Assembly (NCBI GenBank): GCA_025526915.1
Contig: JAHLKH010000124.1
Location: 1-64,000, forward strand
DNA length: 64,000 bases
Reading direction: 5' to 3'
Source of the DNA: Entophlyctis helioformis
Taxonomy: Eukaryota; Chytridiomycota; Chytridiomycetes; Chytridiales; Chytriomycetaceae
Shown: positions 22,876 through 33,448 of the stretch, piece by piece
Layout of the letters: each line of letters opens with the position of its first letter
Numbering within the stretch: position 1 is the first letter of the stretch
The notes under the pieces: generated by a model
The model's input: the letters and a program-made list of their open reading frames with translations, nothing else
What the model was told of the DNA's origin: nothing
The model's database searches: none
Translations under genes and position numbers: made by a program

Positions 22876-25800
22876 ATGACGCACGCCGCTGCCGTTGCTG
22901 CCGTCGCAGTGTGGCTGTGGCTCTCGCTGCTGCTGCTGCTGCCAGCACAGCCAGTGGCTGCCTGGTGAGTGTCTCTCTCGGCTATTGTCTCACTGCCTGG
23001 CTGACTGGCTGACTGACTGCATCGACGCAATGCATCAACCGACTGGCCGCCCTCAGTGCGTAAGTGTCTCACGTCCGCCATGTGCCTGCGTGCGTGCCAG
23101 CCAGCCTGGCGTGGTGTCTCACAGCGTCCGCCTGCAGCATGTCGACACACATCGACGTCTCGCACAGAGCAGCGTTTCTGTTTGCGGCCCGTGCGGCGGC
23201 CTTGTCTGACGATGCCCAGCCAAGTGCACCACCAACAAGTGCCCGGCCAAGTGCCCAGCCAAGTGCCCCCTCCAGCCCATGGACCATGTCTGCCATCGCC
23301 GCTGTTCTGCACAGCCGCCGTGCGTTTGTGCAGGCGGGCTCCTTCTTCCCAGACTGGTGCGTCGTGCCTGCGATCGTGCCTGTGCAGGCACCACAGTCGC
23401 TGGTGCTGACACTCACCGTCTGCTGCCCTCTGCGGCCCTCTGCTGCCCTCTGCTGCACTCTGGCGCACGGCCACCATGCGATCGTCCGTGCTGCAAAGGG
23501 GATATGCCTGTGCTGGACAGGCTGACGCCGCAGAGACGTCGCACTGGCCGCCGTTCTGGAATGCGTCCATCCAGCACATCGCAGAGACCTATGGCCACGG
23601 CAGATCCGGCACCGGCGCAGCATCCGGCACAGGCACAGCCTCCACCAGCGAGGCGGCACTGGATCTCGTGGCGTTCCTGTTGGGCGTGGTGTCGCACGGC
23701 GTGGCAGATGCCGTGTGGCACTCGCTGGGCATGGACGAAGGGTTCATCGACGCCATGCAGCACGTCTTCTTCCGGGACAGCTTTGCCGATGCCCACGACA
23801 ACGCCGATGCAGGCGGCGACCTTGTGTTTGCTCGGCATGCGTCGTTTGCCATGCTCGAGGTGTGTGCTGCTGTGTGTGCTGCTGTGTGTGTCTCGCCGAC
23901 TGTCCCACCGTGTCTCTCGCTGATCTGCCTGCCGAGTGACAGAGCACCTGGAAAACACCCGTCAGCGACATTGTGGCCATCTACGCTCGTCTCAACACCA
24001 GCGTCACGCCGCAGCAGCTGCACCAATGCATGCTGCTGGGATATGCCGGCGTGCAAGCCAACCGCATCGCTGGCGCATACGCTCTGCCACTCTATGCGTC
24101 CAGATCGCCGTTCCTTGTCGAGCAGTTCTACTCGTACTTTCGCGGCGGCGTGGACGACATGGCCGTGTGGGTGGCGGATTGCTGGGAAGCCGTGCTGGAC
24201 TGGCTTGCAGACGGCGCAATGGATCCCGCTGGTCGACAGACGCAGCGATCCTGCCGCAACATGGGCCGCGACTGGACGCCTGGCATTGCTGCGCGGCTGC
24301 CGCACTCGGCGTCCCTGCAGTCCTTGCGGTCCCTGCAGTCCTTGCAGCACGCGCACGGCATGCTGGCAAGCACAGACGGCAACAGCACAAGGCGTGGCAG
24401 CAAGGGATCCCATGCAGCCAGCAGCAGCAACACCAACAGCCATGCAGCACCAGAACGCAGCTGTCTGGCCCGCTCCATTGCATCGGCAGCACACGCTGTC
24501 TCGACCGTGTCTCGTGCATCGCAAGCCACAGCCGACTGGGACGCCAGCCGCCAGTCGCTTGTGTTGACCATCACTGGGCCACAGCTGCACAGCTCGGCGG
24601 CACTCGCGCGGCTTGCTGCCCAGTGTCTGATTCCCGCCGCACTCGACACGGCGAAAGCAATGGCAGCACGGGCCACTCCGCCAGCCGCAGCACCACCGCA
24701 TTGGCCGTTTCTGAGATGAGCAGGAAAACTACACGGCCCAAGCCAGCATCAGTGGCAGCAACCGACAGCACGCCGCATGAGCCTTGGCTGCTTCCAACCT
24801 TGGCACGGCTCGCGCGGATTGCTGTTGACCAGATCGCAGCCAATGCCCGTCGCTGGTGGTGGGGCGATGAGTGCCGCACGGTTGGCAAGGGCCGCAAGGA
24901 TGTGCGGGCCACGCTCGAGACTCTGAATGCTTTTGCAGGGCTGGGCAAGTCGCTTGTCTCGGGCGACTTTGACGGCGATGGACGGCCCGACCTTGTGGTT
25001 GGTGCGCCAGGATACACGGTCGGACACGCCAGCCAGGCGGGCCGTGTGTTTGTGTTCCACGGCCGCCGACGCGTGGCAGAGTGGAGTGGACTGGTCGAAG
25101 ACACGGCCGATGTGGTGCTCGAGGGTGCGTCGCTGGACCGGCTGTGCTCGAGTGCAAAGCCTGCACAAACACAGAGACACAAGGACAGAAGGCATGAGGC
25201 AAGACACGCCAAGCACAGCACCACCAGAGCAGCAGGCGCAACAGACGGAGCAGCAGGAGCAGGAGCATCACGAGACTGTGACACACGGCGCGGCATTGTT
25301 GGAGCACGCTTTGGATCGGCACTCGCCGTGGTGGATCTCAACCGTGATGGCATCGATGATCTGGCCGTCTCGGCACCGCTGTATGGCGCACACGGCTCGG
25401 ACGCTGAGAGTGATGATGATGACGCTGATGACGGCATTGACGGCGACAACCCTCGCAATGGAGTGCGATACAATGGCCGTGTGTATGTGTACTTTGGCGT
25501 CAAGGGCCGTGGTCTGTGTGGCAGCAGTCGGCAGGCTGGACATGCCACCGTGGGAAACAGTAGCAGCAGCAACAGCAGCCAGACGCTTGGATGTCAGCCT
25601 GATGCCGTGATCCGCGGCACACTCTCGCCCACAGCCATGGCAGCATCTGCCGGCGACACTGCATCCGATGGAGACGGCCGTGCTGCCGAGGACCAGTTTC
25701 TCGTGTTTGGCCAAGTGCTGTCCGGGCTGGACTTGGACGACGACGGGTTCCTTGATCTTGTGGTTGGATCGCCATATGCGTCGCCCTTCCGCGGAGCACA

Positions 25801-26936
25801 CCAGGCAGGCATGGTGCATGCGTTTCTGGCTGCATCTGGACACACTGGCGACCGCATGACGCAGAACGATGCGGACTGGAGTGTGTCTGGATCGCAAGAG
25901 TACGAGTGGTTTGGGAGCTCGCTGTCCCTTGTGCGTGTGGCTGCAGGTGATCGGCCATCCGACTCGCTCAAGAGGCAGCATCAGTCTGTGCATCAGTCTG
26001 TGCATCAACCCAAACAGCAACCCATTGGCAATGGATCTGGCAAGCGTGCAGGCGGCAGCGCACGGCTGTTGCTGGCTGTTGGAGCGCCTGGATACCGGTT
26101 CGTCTCTGGTGCACGCGGCACAGGACGTGTTCATGTGTTTGAGGTGGACAAGGGCCGCGACGTGCTGCCTCGGCCAGTGCTCCACTCGACCGTGATGGGG
26201 ATTGCAGACATGGGACAGTTTGGATCCACACTGTCCCGTCTTGGGGGCTCGAGTGCGGCATCTGGCGTGGTTGCTGTTGGGTCGCCATCCGAGGCAAGTG
26301 GAGCCAGACGAGCAGCATGAATGCTGCACGAATGGATGGATGACTGACAGTGGCGCATTGCTGTGCTTGTGACTGTGCCTGTGACTGTGACTGTGACTGT
26401 GCCTGTGGCTGTGCCTGTGACTGTGCCGGTTGCGATGGACGAGACAGGTGTCGCGCAAGGCAGCACCGCGATTCATGAACCTGCCTGGCATTCTGGTGGA
26501 CGCCGATGCAGGTGGGTATCAGGCAGGCATGGTGCGGCTGCTGGACGTTGGTGCACTCGAGCCAGGCGAACACACCATGGATGCGACTGTGCAGCCAGTG
26601 GCATTGCTGCATGGGTCTGGCAGTCTCGGACACTTGGGAGCATCCATGCGGCCATGGACAGCGAGCCGAGTGGATGGGGCAGCGAGGGCCGCCGTTGTTG
26701 TTGCCGAGCCACTTGTCGAGGCCGAGATGGGGCGAGTGCGGCTGTGGGATGTGGACAGCATGCGATCAGCCGGACGGAACAGCGCGACGGCAGATGGCGC
26801 GGTGTGCTGGCGGGGCAAGCATGGCAGGGATCGGTTTGGCACGACGGTGCTGTCTGCGGACGGGCTCGGCCTTGTTGTTGCGTCTCCATCGTCACCGTCG
26901 GGCACGGTGCACGTTGTGGATGTGCGAGATGTGTGA
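22876..26936 (+). CDS. GPLD1: GPI-specific phospholipase D (GPLD1-like), secreted
   Basis: Exons 22876-22964, 23138-23356, 23499-23859, 23943-24622, 24724-26293 and 26448-26936 give about 1135 aa. A Leu-rich signal peptide precedes a zinc-dependent phospholipase-C-like catalytic domain: CMSTHIDVSHRA, FFPDWGYACA, SHWPPFWNASIQHI, FLLGVVSHGVADAVWHSLG, SPFLVEQFYSYF. A low-complexity linker leads to FG-GAP repeats of a beta-propeller: SGDFDGDGRPDLVVGAPGY, VVDLNRDGIDDLAVSAP, GLDLDDDGFLDLVVGSPYA. The family cleaves the inositol-phosphate bond of GPI anchors and releases surface proteins. The last intron uses a GC donor (GAG/GCAAGT). Residues around 25125-25304 form a charged low-complexity insert that may itself be an in-frame intron. 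It is longer than the roughly 840-aa animal enzyme. Confidence 0.88.
26369..26428. repeat. GTGACTGTGCCT-type minisatellite in the last GPI-PLD intron
   Basis: Degenerate 6/12-bp units (GTGACT, GTGCCT) repeated across most of the GC-AG intron 26294-26447. Confidence 0.8.
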
Positions 26937-27180
26937 ATGAAGAGTCGCAGAAGCTGGGCACGGTGCACACATGTAGGCGTGTTGCGACTGGCGGCCATTG
27001 CGAGCGTGGCGACATGGATGGCGTTTGCCGCGGCTCGGGGCATCTCCGCGATCTCCGAGTCGCAACGGCACGCGAGATCGGACGCGCCTGATCTGTTTAT
27101 GCGTCGCGACTCCGCCTCGACACTTCATGCGGGTTTCTCCGCCGCTGCTGTTCAAAAGGATGCGCGATCAACTGAGCCGG

Positions 27181-27238
27181 CAACAACAACAACAGCAACA
27201 ACAGCAACAACAACAACGACAACAACAGCAACAGCCAA
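27181..27238. repeat. CAA-rich tract in the leader of the quinone reductase gene
   Basis: (CAA)n with interspersed CAG and CGA immediately before the ATG at 27240. Confidence 0.85.
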
Positions 27239-27239
27239 C

Positions 27240-28116
27240 ATGGTCAAGAAGGTCTACGTCATCATCCACTCGCTCTGGGGCCACACCAAGACCATTGCCG
27301 ACGAGATTGTCAAGGGGCTCGAGGAGACTGGCGTCGAGGCCAAGCTGTGGCGCGTGCCGGAGACTCTGCCCAAGGTGCGTGCTGCCTGTGTGTCTGTTGC
27401 CTGTGTGACTGCTGCGTGTGTGACTGCTGCCTGCTGCCGTGTCTGCCTGCTATTGCATGGCTTGTTGTCTCACGCCTGCCTCATGTCTCATGTCTCATGC
27501 CTCACGCCAACAGGAGGTGCTCGACAAGATGCACGCCCAGGAGTTCGACCTTCCCGTCATCACTGCCCAGGACCTTGTCGAGGCCGACGGTCTCTTCTTT
27601 GGCCTCGCGTGAGTTCTTGTTGTCTGTCTGTTTGCTGTCTCTCGTCTGCCTCGGCTGTCTGCCTGTCTGCTGTCTCTCGTCTGTATCTCGTCTGTCTGTG
27701 CCATGTCCCGCCTGACACTCGGCTGCCGCCTCCCGCTTCCCGCATGCAGCACTCGCTACGGCACCGCATCTGCACAGATCCGCAGCTTCATCGACTCGAC
27801 CGGTCAGCTGTTTGGCACGGCGGCCCTCGACGGCAAGCTCGGCGCGATCTTCACGTCGACGTCGACCCAGCACGGCGGCCACGAGACCACGGCGCTCAGC
27901 TTCATCTCGACGTTTGTGCACCACGGCATCATCTACGTGCCGTTTGGCTACAAGAGCGGCCTGTTGTTCGACACCAAGGAGGTCAACGGCGGCTCTCCGT
28001 GGGGTGCGGGCGTGATCTCTCCCAGCGACGGCTCGCGCAGCGTGTCAGACAAGGAGAAGGAGATTGCCCGTGCACACGGCAAGCAGTTTGGCGGCGTCGT
28101 CAAGCGCTTCAACTGA
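27240..28116 (+). CDS. Flavodoxin-like NAD(P)H:quinone oxidoreductase, WrbA/Pst2 family
   Basis: Exons 27240-27374, 27514-27608 and 27750-28116 give 198 aa, the usual family length. It begins MVKKVYVIIHSLWGHTKTIA, the FMN phosphate-binding loop of the WrbA fold. TRYGTASAQIRSF and STSTQHGGHETTALSF, around the flavin ring, and GSPWGAGV follow. The family carries out two-electron reduction of quinones to hydroquinones with FMN, limiting semiquinone stress. It is followed on the same strand by a tyrosinase, whose products are o-quinones, so a protective partnership is plausible (inference). An in-frame ATG at 26937, directly after the GPI-PLD stop, would add about 101 residues. The start at 27240 matches the family N-terminus. 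Confidence 0.92.
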
Positions 28117-28233
28117 GCAGCCCTTTTGCTGCAGCCCCCGTCCGCTCTCGACCACACACCGCTGCCGTTACCCCTGACTCGTTCCGCCGCATGCGGCACC
28201 CACTCCACCTGCACATTCTTGCCACTGCCGCCG

Positions 28234-28239
28234 AATAAA
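28234..28239 (+). terminator. Polyadenylation signal AATAAA
   Basis: AATAAA, 118 bp after the stop of the quinone reductase gene. Confidence 0.55.
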
Positions 28240-28549
28240 GCCGTCCAACAGCCAGATCGTCCAACAGCCAGCCCGCCAGCCCGCCAGCCGTCCAATAGAC
28301 AGGTCTTCCAGTGCATTGTGCGTGCATTGTGCGTGCACTCGTGGCACAGCAGCCAGCCTCTCGCGCAGATCCAGTGGCATGCACCACGTCGGATGCACCG
28401 CGTCGGATGCTGTGCGATGCCAGTGGCACCTTGCAACCATCAACCGCAGAGCGGCTTGCACTCGGCTTCCTTTCCTGCATCTCCGCATCTCTGCATCCCC
28501 GTCTGCAGCCATGCCCCCACACGGCACCACTACAACCACCGCCACCACC

Positions 28550-30738
28550 ATGCCGCACTTGCGCAGTCTCGCCCTTGTTGGGCTGACCGTCTCGCTGCTC
28601 GCCTCGTCGCTTGTCGCAGCCCAGTCGTGCGCCAACCCAAAGACCCACGCGGAATGGCGCGAGCTGACGGCTGCCCAGCAGCAGGCGTACGTGGCTGCCG
28701 TCGCCTGCCTCAAGACGCGGCCGTCGCAGCTCGGCCAGACAAGCCGCTTCGACGACCTTGTGTGGATCCACTCGCAGGCCAACAACGTTGCGCACGAGAC
28801 GGTGAGTAGCGGGCTGTCTGTGTGCATGCCAGTCTGTGTGCATGTCTGTCCTTCCACCTCCACGCCAGCACGCCAGCACGCCAGCATTCCAGCAGACCAT
28901 CCAACGGCTGGGCCAGATCAGCAGCCATTGGGCGGAGCGGAGCACGACGCGTGCGCAGTTGAGCAGTGTCGTGCAGCAGCGTGACGAGGCTGTGAGAGTG
29001 AGAGTGGCTGTGAGTGGCTGTGGCTGAGAGTGGCTGTGCGAGCAGCAAGCGACAAGCGACTTGCATTGCGCACGCCATCAGTGACTCCATTACGTCGCAA
29101 TGCACGCCACCGACTGCCACCGACTGCCACTGACCGTGCACGCCTCACGCCTTCCACCCTCAACGACCCACGACCCACGCCCCGCGGCCAGGCTGCATTC
29201 CTGCCGTGGCACCGGCTGTACCTGTCGCTCTTTGACCGCACGCTGGAGACCGAATGCAACTACGCTGGCCCGTTCCCGTGAGTCGTGCCGCCGTGTCCAC
29301 TGCTCGCTGGCTGCGTCTGCTGTGGCCCACGCCTGCAGGACACGCCACTGACCGCACGCGTCTGTCTGTGCTCCAACACAGGTACTGGGACTGGTCGTTT
29401 GACGCGCAGGCACCCGAGCGGTCCGAGGTCTGGAGTCGCAGCGCCTTTGGTGGAAACGGCCGCGGCTCACGCAACTGCGTCATGGACGGCCCCTTTGCCG
29501 CCACTCGCGCCAGTCGCGACTGTGTCCATCGCAGGTGGTCGACGGAGCCTGGCCAGTTCGACCTGCCCATGCTTGGCGCGTTCTATGCCCCAGAGACCAT
29601 CAACTTCATGATGCGCTACGAGTCGTACGACCCGTTCCGTCGGTCGCTCGAGTCGCTGCCGCACAACAACGTACACATGGCGATCGGCGGCGACATGGGC
29701 AACGCGCGACTGTCTCCAAACGACCCGATCTTTATGCTGCACCACCGCAACATTGACCGCATCTGGTACCGCTGGCAGCGCCGCCATCCACAGCAGGCGA
29801 GCATGTACAGCGGCAATCTCCGGCGAGGCTCGTCCGACAACAATGCGAGAGCGACAGACACGTTGAACATGTTTGGATACCTGTCAACTAACCCAACCGT
29901 TGCAGACGTGCTGAGCTCGACTGGCGGCGGCGCAGGCGGTCTCGTGTGTTTCCAGTACACCAACTCGATCCGTCCACGTGGCCGCGTGGTGAGTGCTGGC
30001 TGTGCTGGTGCTGTCTGTGCTGTCTGTGCTGTCTGTGCTGTCTGTGCTGGCTGTCTGTCTGGCTGTCTGCGTGTGGCACTGACCGAGACTGGCTTGCTTC
30101 CTGTCTGTGCCTTGTGCACAGCTGACGGATGACCAGGCGCGTCAAGTGGTGTCAGGAGTTCGACGCGCCAGTGCCGCATACGCTGCTGCGCGGATGACAC
30201 CAAAGACACCAACGACAACATCGACGACAGCGACACCAATGACGACAGTAACGACAGCAGCGACCGTGGCAGCAGCGGATCGCCATTCAATCCCAAGACG
30301 CCAGGCCCGCACGACCGCACGGACATGTACAACCTGCGCGTGTCCGAGCCGCTCTCTGACGACTTTCTCCGACGCTGGAACTACAGCGACACGTCGATTG
30401 CGCAGATCCGCCTGGAAGAGCAGCAGATGCGGCTGTTTGTGGCCTTTGTCAACCAAGTCAGCGGCTACGTGTCCAAGACCTGTCTGGGCCGTGTGCACAG
30501 CGGGTTAGGCGAGAACGGTGGCGAGGCGTGGCAGGCCAAGACCGATGACGAGGAGCAGACGGAGCAGATGATCATGGACATGCTCGTCGAAGGGGCTCGC
30601 CAAGTGGCCGGCTTTGTGCGCGACACGTGGCCCGAGATTCGCGACGAGCTGGTCGATGGTCTTGCCAGCCTGGGCATCAACGTTGGTGGAATCAGCGTTG
30701 GTGGTGGAAGTGGTGGAATCGGTGGCCATCAGTCGTGA
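28550..30738 (+). CDS. Secreted tyrosinase (type-3 copper monophenol oxidase)
   Basis: Exons 28550-28801, 29192-29277, 29382-29988 and from 30122 to the stop at 30738. A signal peptide (LRSLALVGLTVSLLASSLVAAQ) is followed by the CuA site: LVWIHSQANNVAHET joined to AAFLPWHRLYLSLF, then YAGPFPYWDW. The CuB site is LPHNNVHMAIGG and NDPIFMLHHRNIDRIWYRW. All expected His ligands are visible. The enzyme oxidises phenols to o-quinones and feeds melanin-type polymers outside the cell. At the C-terminus the frame entering at 30122 (LTDDQARQVVSGVRRASAAY) differs from the frame that ends at 30738 (RVSEPLSDDFLRRWNYSD). A missed intron or one-base error lies near 30190-30310. An upstream in-frame ATG exists at 28511. 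Confidence 0.88.
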
Positions 30739-30852
30739 GCAGGAGTTGCTTGCATGTGTCATCTCTGTGTGTCTGTTGTCTCTATTGTCTCTATTGTCTA
30801 TCTGTGTGTCTTGAAGCCTGCCAATGAAGAATGGAGTTTCCCCGTCGGTGAC

Positions 30853-32477
30853 ATGATGCAAATCGCCCTCGTTGCACTGCTTGTGGGCCTCGCAGCAGCA
30901 CAGTCACCGCTTGGACGCCCATGCAGCGAAACCCTCGACAAGTTTGCCTGTGACGGCAAGAACTTCCTCAGCTGCGACGCCTCCACAAGTACGTGTGTCT
31001 GCTCTGCCTGCTCTGTCTGCGCTGCTGTCTTGTCTGGCCGTTTGCCTCGGCCAAGTCCTGTGTCTGCCGAGCTGCTGTCGTGGGCTGTGCTGCTGTTGCT
31101 GTGCGGTGCAGTGCTCACCCGGGTGCACCGTGCGTCCATGGATGCATCGGCCATCTTTCCGAGCGGGGGCGTGGGGGGCCGTGGGGGAGTGGGGACGTAG
31201 TGGCCAGCCAACGGCAGCCGAGCCCGCCAGCAGCGCCAGCAGCGCCAGCGGTGTCGCCCTGCCCACCCGCTCTTGTCATTCAGTGACAGCCAGTGCCAGC
31301 CAAGACAAACGCCACTCGTTCAATGCGGCGTGCCGCTTGTGCCCGCATTGGATGCCAATGGTTGCGCATGGCTGCCAATGGCTGCCAATCGCTGCGCATG
31401 GCTGCACATGGTTGTCCTGACAACCGAGTGGCAGCTGGCGGGCACGGCAGTCCCGAGGGTTGGATAGAGGGCTGGATGGATGCCGCACATGCGGCATGTG
31501 TGCATGCACTGCAAGACACTGCTGGCAGACCGGCCCATGGATCGCACTCGGTGCCACTCGTCTGTGTTTACCCTCGCCATGCTCCTCGTGGCTAACCGTT
31601 CTTTTGATGGCTGGTGTGTGGCTTGTCGGCATGTGCTGCATATGACAGGGACCTGGCAGCTGCAAAACATCTGCGCCTCCACATGTACATTGGATCCGAC
31701 CTTTGGGAGCTTCTGTTTCCAAAACAGCCTACCTGGAGGTGCGAATGCCCCTGCACCTTCGCCCTCCCCATCTGCGCCAGCGCCTTCATCCTCATCTATA
31801 CCAGCCCCATCTACCACCACAACTCCAGGAGAGAATGCTGGCAAAACGGGCAACAACGGAACATCTGCAGGCGGCAACAACAACACTAATTCAGGAAACA
31901 GCGACAACTCGGGCACTGGGGGTGGTTCTGGAGCGTCCTTGTCTACGGGCGCAGTCATTGGCATCAGCATTGGCGCCTGTGTTCTGGTGGCGCTGATTGT
32001 CGCCATCGTGGTGTTTTTGGCGTGCTTCCGCGGCGATCGCAGAAGCGACAAGAATGGCGACCGGTTCGCCTCCTCGTCGGGCATGGCTGCCGCAAACAGT
32101 GCAGAGACGTTGGCGGCTGGCCGGATGGACGCTCGTGGTGGTATCAATGGCAGTTTCATGGCGGCCGGCAAGTCGTCCACCTCGTCGGCGGCGCCGGATG
32201 TTGGCACGATTCTCGAGAGAAAGTTTGTCGTCACAACCGAGTACGAGCCTTCTGCGTCGGACGAGCTGCGTCTGCATGTTGGCGACGTGATTGTGCTGGA
32301 CTTGCTCTTTAATGATGGATGGGCCAAGGTGCGTGTGTTCCTGCGTATGCGTTTGGCTGTATATCCACTGCCGCGGGCTGCTAACGCGTGCGCTCGTGTC
32401 TGGCATGGCAGGGCAAGAACGAAACGACGCGCCAGGAAGGCATTCTGCCGGTGGCATGCATTGCGCAGGTCGAATGA
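30853..32477 (+). CDS. Single-pass membrane protein with Cys-rich ectodomain and cytoplasmic SH3 domain
   Basis: Exons 30853-30988, 31649-32328 and 32412-32477 give 293 aa. The order is: signal peptide (MMQIALVALLVGLAAAQ); a compact Cys-rich domain of about 60 residues; a Pro/Ser/Thr/Asn-rich stalk; one transmembrane helix (VIGISIGACVLVALIVAIVV); a basic, Ser-rich juxtamembrane region; and a C-terminal SH3 domain (TTEYEPSASDELRLHVGDVI, FNDGWAKGKNETTRQ, EGILPVACI). The ALYDY-like strand is degenerate, but the acidic, Trp and Pro positions of the ligand groove are present. The layout recalls a minimal Sho1-like sensor but with one TM helix instead of four. The ligand and partners are unknown. 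Intron 1 is unusually long (660 nt). Confidence 0.8.
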
Positions 32478-32508
32478 GGCCGTCTGTCGCATCCAGGACT
32501 TGCATCCC

Positions 32509-32571
32509 CTCTTGGCCGGCGGTGTCCGCCCGTGTCCGCCCGTGTCTGCCCGTGTCCGCCCGTGTCCATCT
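32509..32571. repeat. GTGTCCGCCC-type minisatellite
   Basis: Degenerate 10-bp units (GTGTCCGCCC, GTGTCTGCCC) in the short spacer between the SH3 protein and RidA genes. Confidence 0.75.
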
Positions 32572-32737
32572 GTGCACCATCCAATACAGCAAGAATATTT
32601 GTGTGTCTCATTCAACGCCGCCCGATGTTGCCGATGCAGCGTCACTGCTATACATTCAGTGTCATGCACGAAGAGTCTGTTGAGACGGCCGATAGCGGAT
32701 GAGATGCGAGATCTGGCGGTTCCGCCAGCTTTTCGCC

Positions 32738-33373
32738 ATGCTCGCCATCGCCCGCGCTCTCCCTCGATCGCTCCAACGCTCGCTCTCGCTCCGCAACATG
32801 TCGTCGCCTGCTGCTGGTCTTCGCATCGTGTCCACCGACAAGGCCCCCGCGGCCATCGGCCCCTACTCGCAGGCCGTTGTCGCCAACGGCTTCGTCTACA
32901 CCGCCGGCCAGATTCCGTTCATCCCCGAGACCATGGCCATCCTCGACGGCGACATCCAGCAGCAGACGAGGCAGGTGCTGACCAACCTCAAGGCCGTGCT
33001 CGAGGCCTCGGGCTCGTCCTTTGACCGCATCATCAAGACGACCGTCTTCCTGAAGGTACGCCGGGCCTGCTGCATGCCTGCCGCATGTCTGCTGCATGTC
33101 TGCCTCCCTCCCCGTCTGCACACTGACGGCCGACCCACTGACACTGGCTGACACTGGCACCGGCTGCTCACGGGGTGCCCGTCGTGTGTCCATGTGACGC
33201 TCGTTGGATCTGGCACACAGGACATGGGCGACTTTGCCAAGATGAACGAGACGTACGCCGAGATGATGGGCTCGGCCCGCCCCGCCCGCTCGGCCGTCGA
33301 GGTCGCCCGTCTGCCCCGCGACGTCAAGGTCGAGATCGAATGTGTGGCGCTTGTCGACCCCAGCAAGCTCTGA
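32738..33373 (+). CDS. MMF1: RidA/YjgF enamine-imine deaminase, probably mitochondrial (Mmf1-like)
   Basis: Exons 32738-33055 and 33221-33373 give 156 aa. Family motifs are [52 protein letters not shown] and the C-terminal VEIECVAL. The catalytic Arg and Cys-region positions typical of RidA ([12 protein letters not shown]) are present. The enzyme hydrolyses reactive 2-aminoacrylate and other enamines made by PLP enzymes. Starting at 32738 gives an Arg/Leu-rich leader ([19 protein letters not shown]) that looks like a mitochondrial presequence. The ATG at 32798 would give a cytosolic form (Hmf1-like), so dual targeting by alternative starts is possible. An AATAAA follows at 33419. Confidence 0.93.
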
Positions 33374-33418
33374 TGGCTTCGTCCAATCCCGCTCACAATG
33401 CCGCTCACAATGCCGCCC

Positions 33419-33424
33419 AATAAA
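33419..33424 (+). terminator. Polyadenylation signal AATAAA
   Basis: AATAAA, 46 bp after the RidA stop and just before the convergent SMYD stop at 33449. Confidence 0.55.
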
Positions 33425-33448
33425 CCATTCCATCATGCGCATATCCCT

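Noticed and set aside
24128..24719. Reading GPI-PLD exon 4 through to the stop at 24717
   Set aside because: This would end the protein before the FG-GAP propeller. A 101-nt intron (24623-24723) restores frame with the downstream repeats.
26937..28238. 433-codon plus-strand frame through the quinone reductase introns
   Set aside because: It reads through two introns with GTGCGT/GTGAGT donors; the spliced three-exon model gives the full conserved protein.
28168..29259. Several minus-strand frames opposite the tyrosinase start
   Set aside because: They are antisense shadows; the plus strand has signal peptide, copper-site motifs and matching splice phases.
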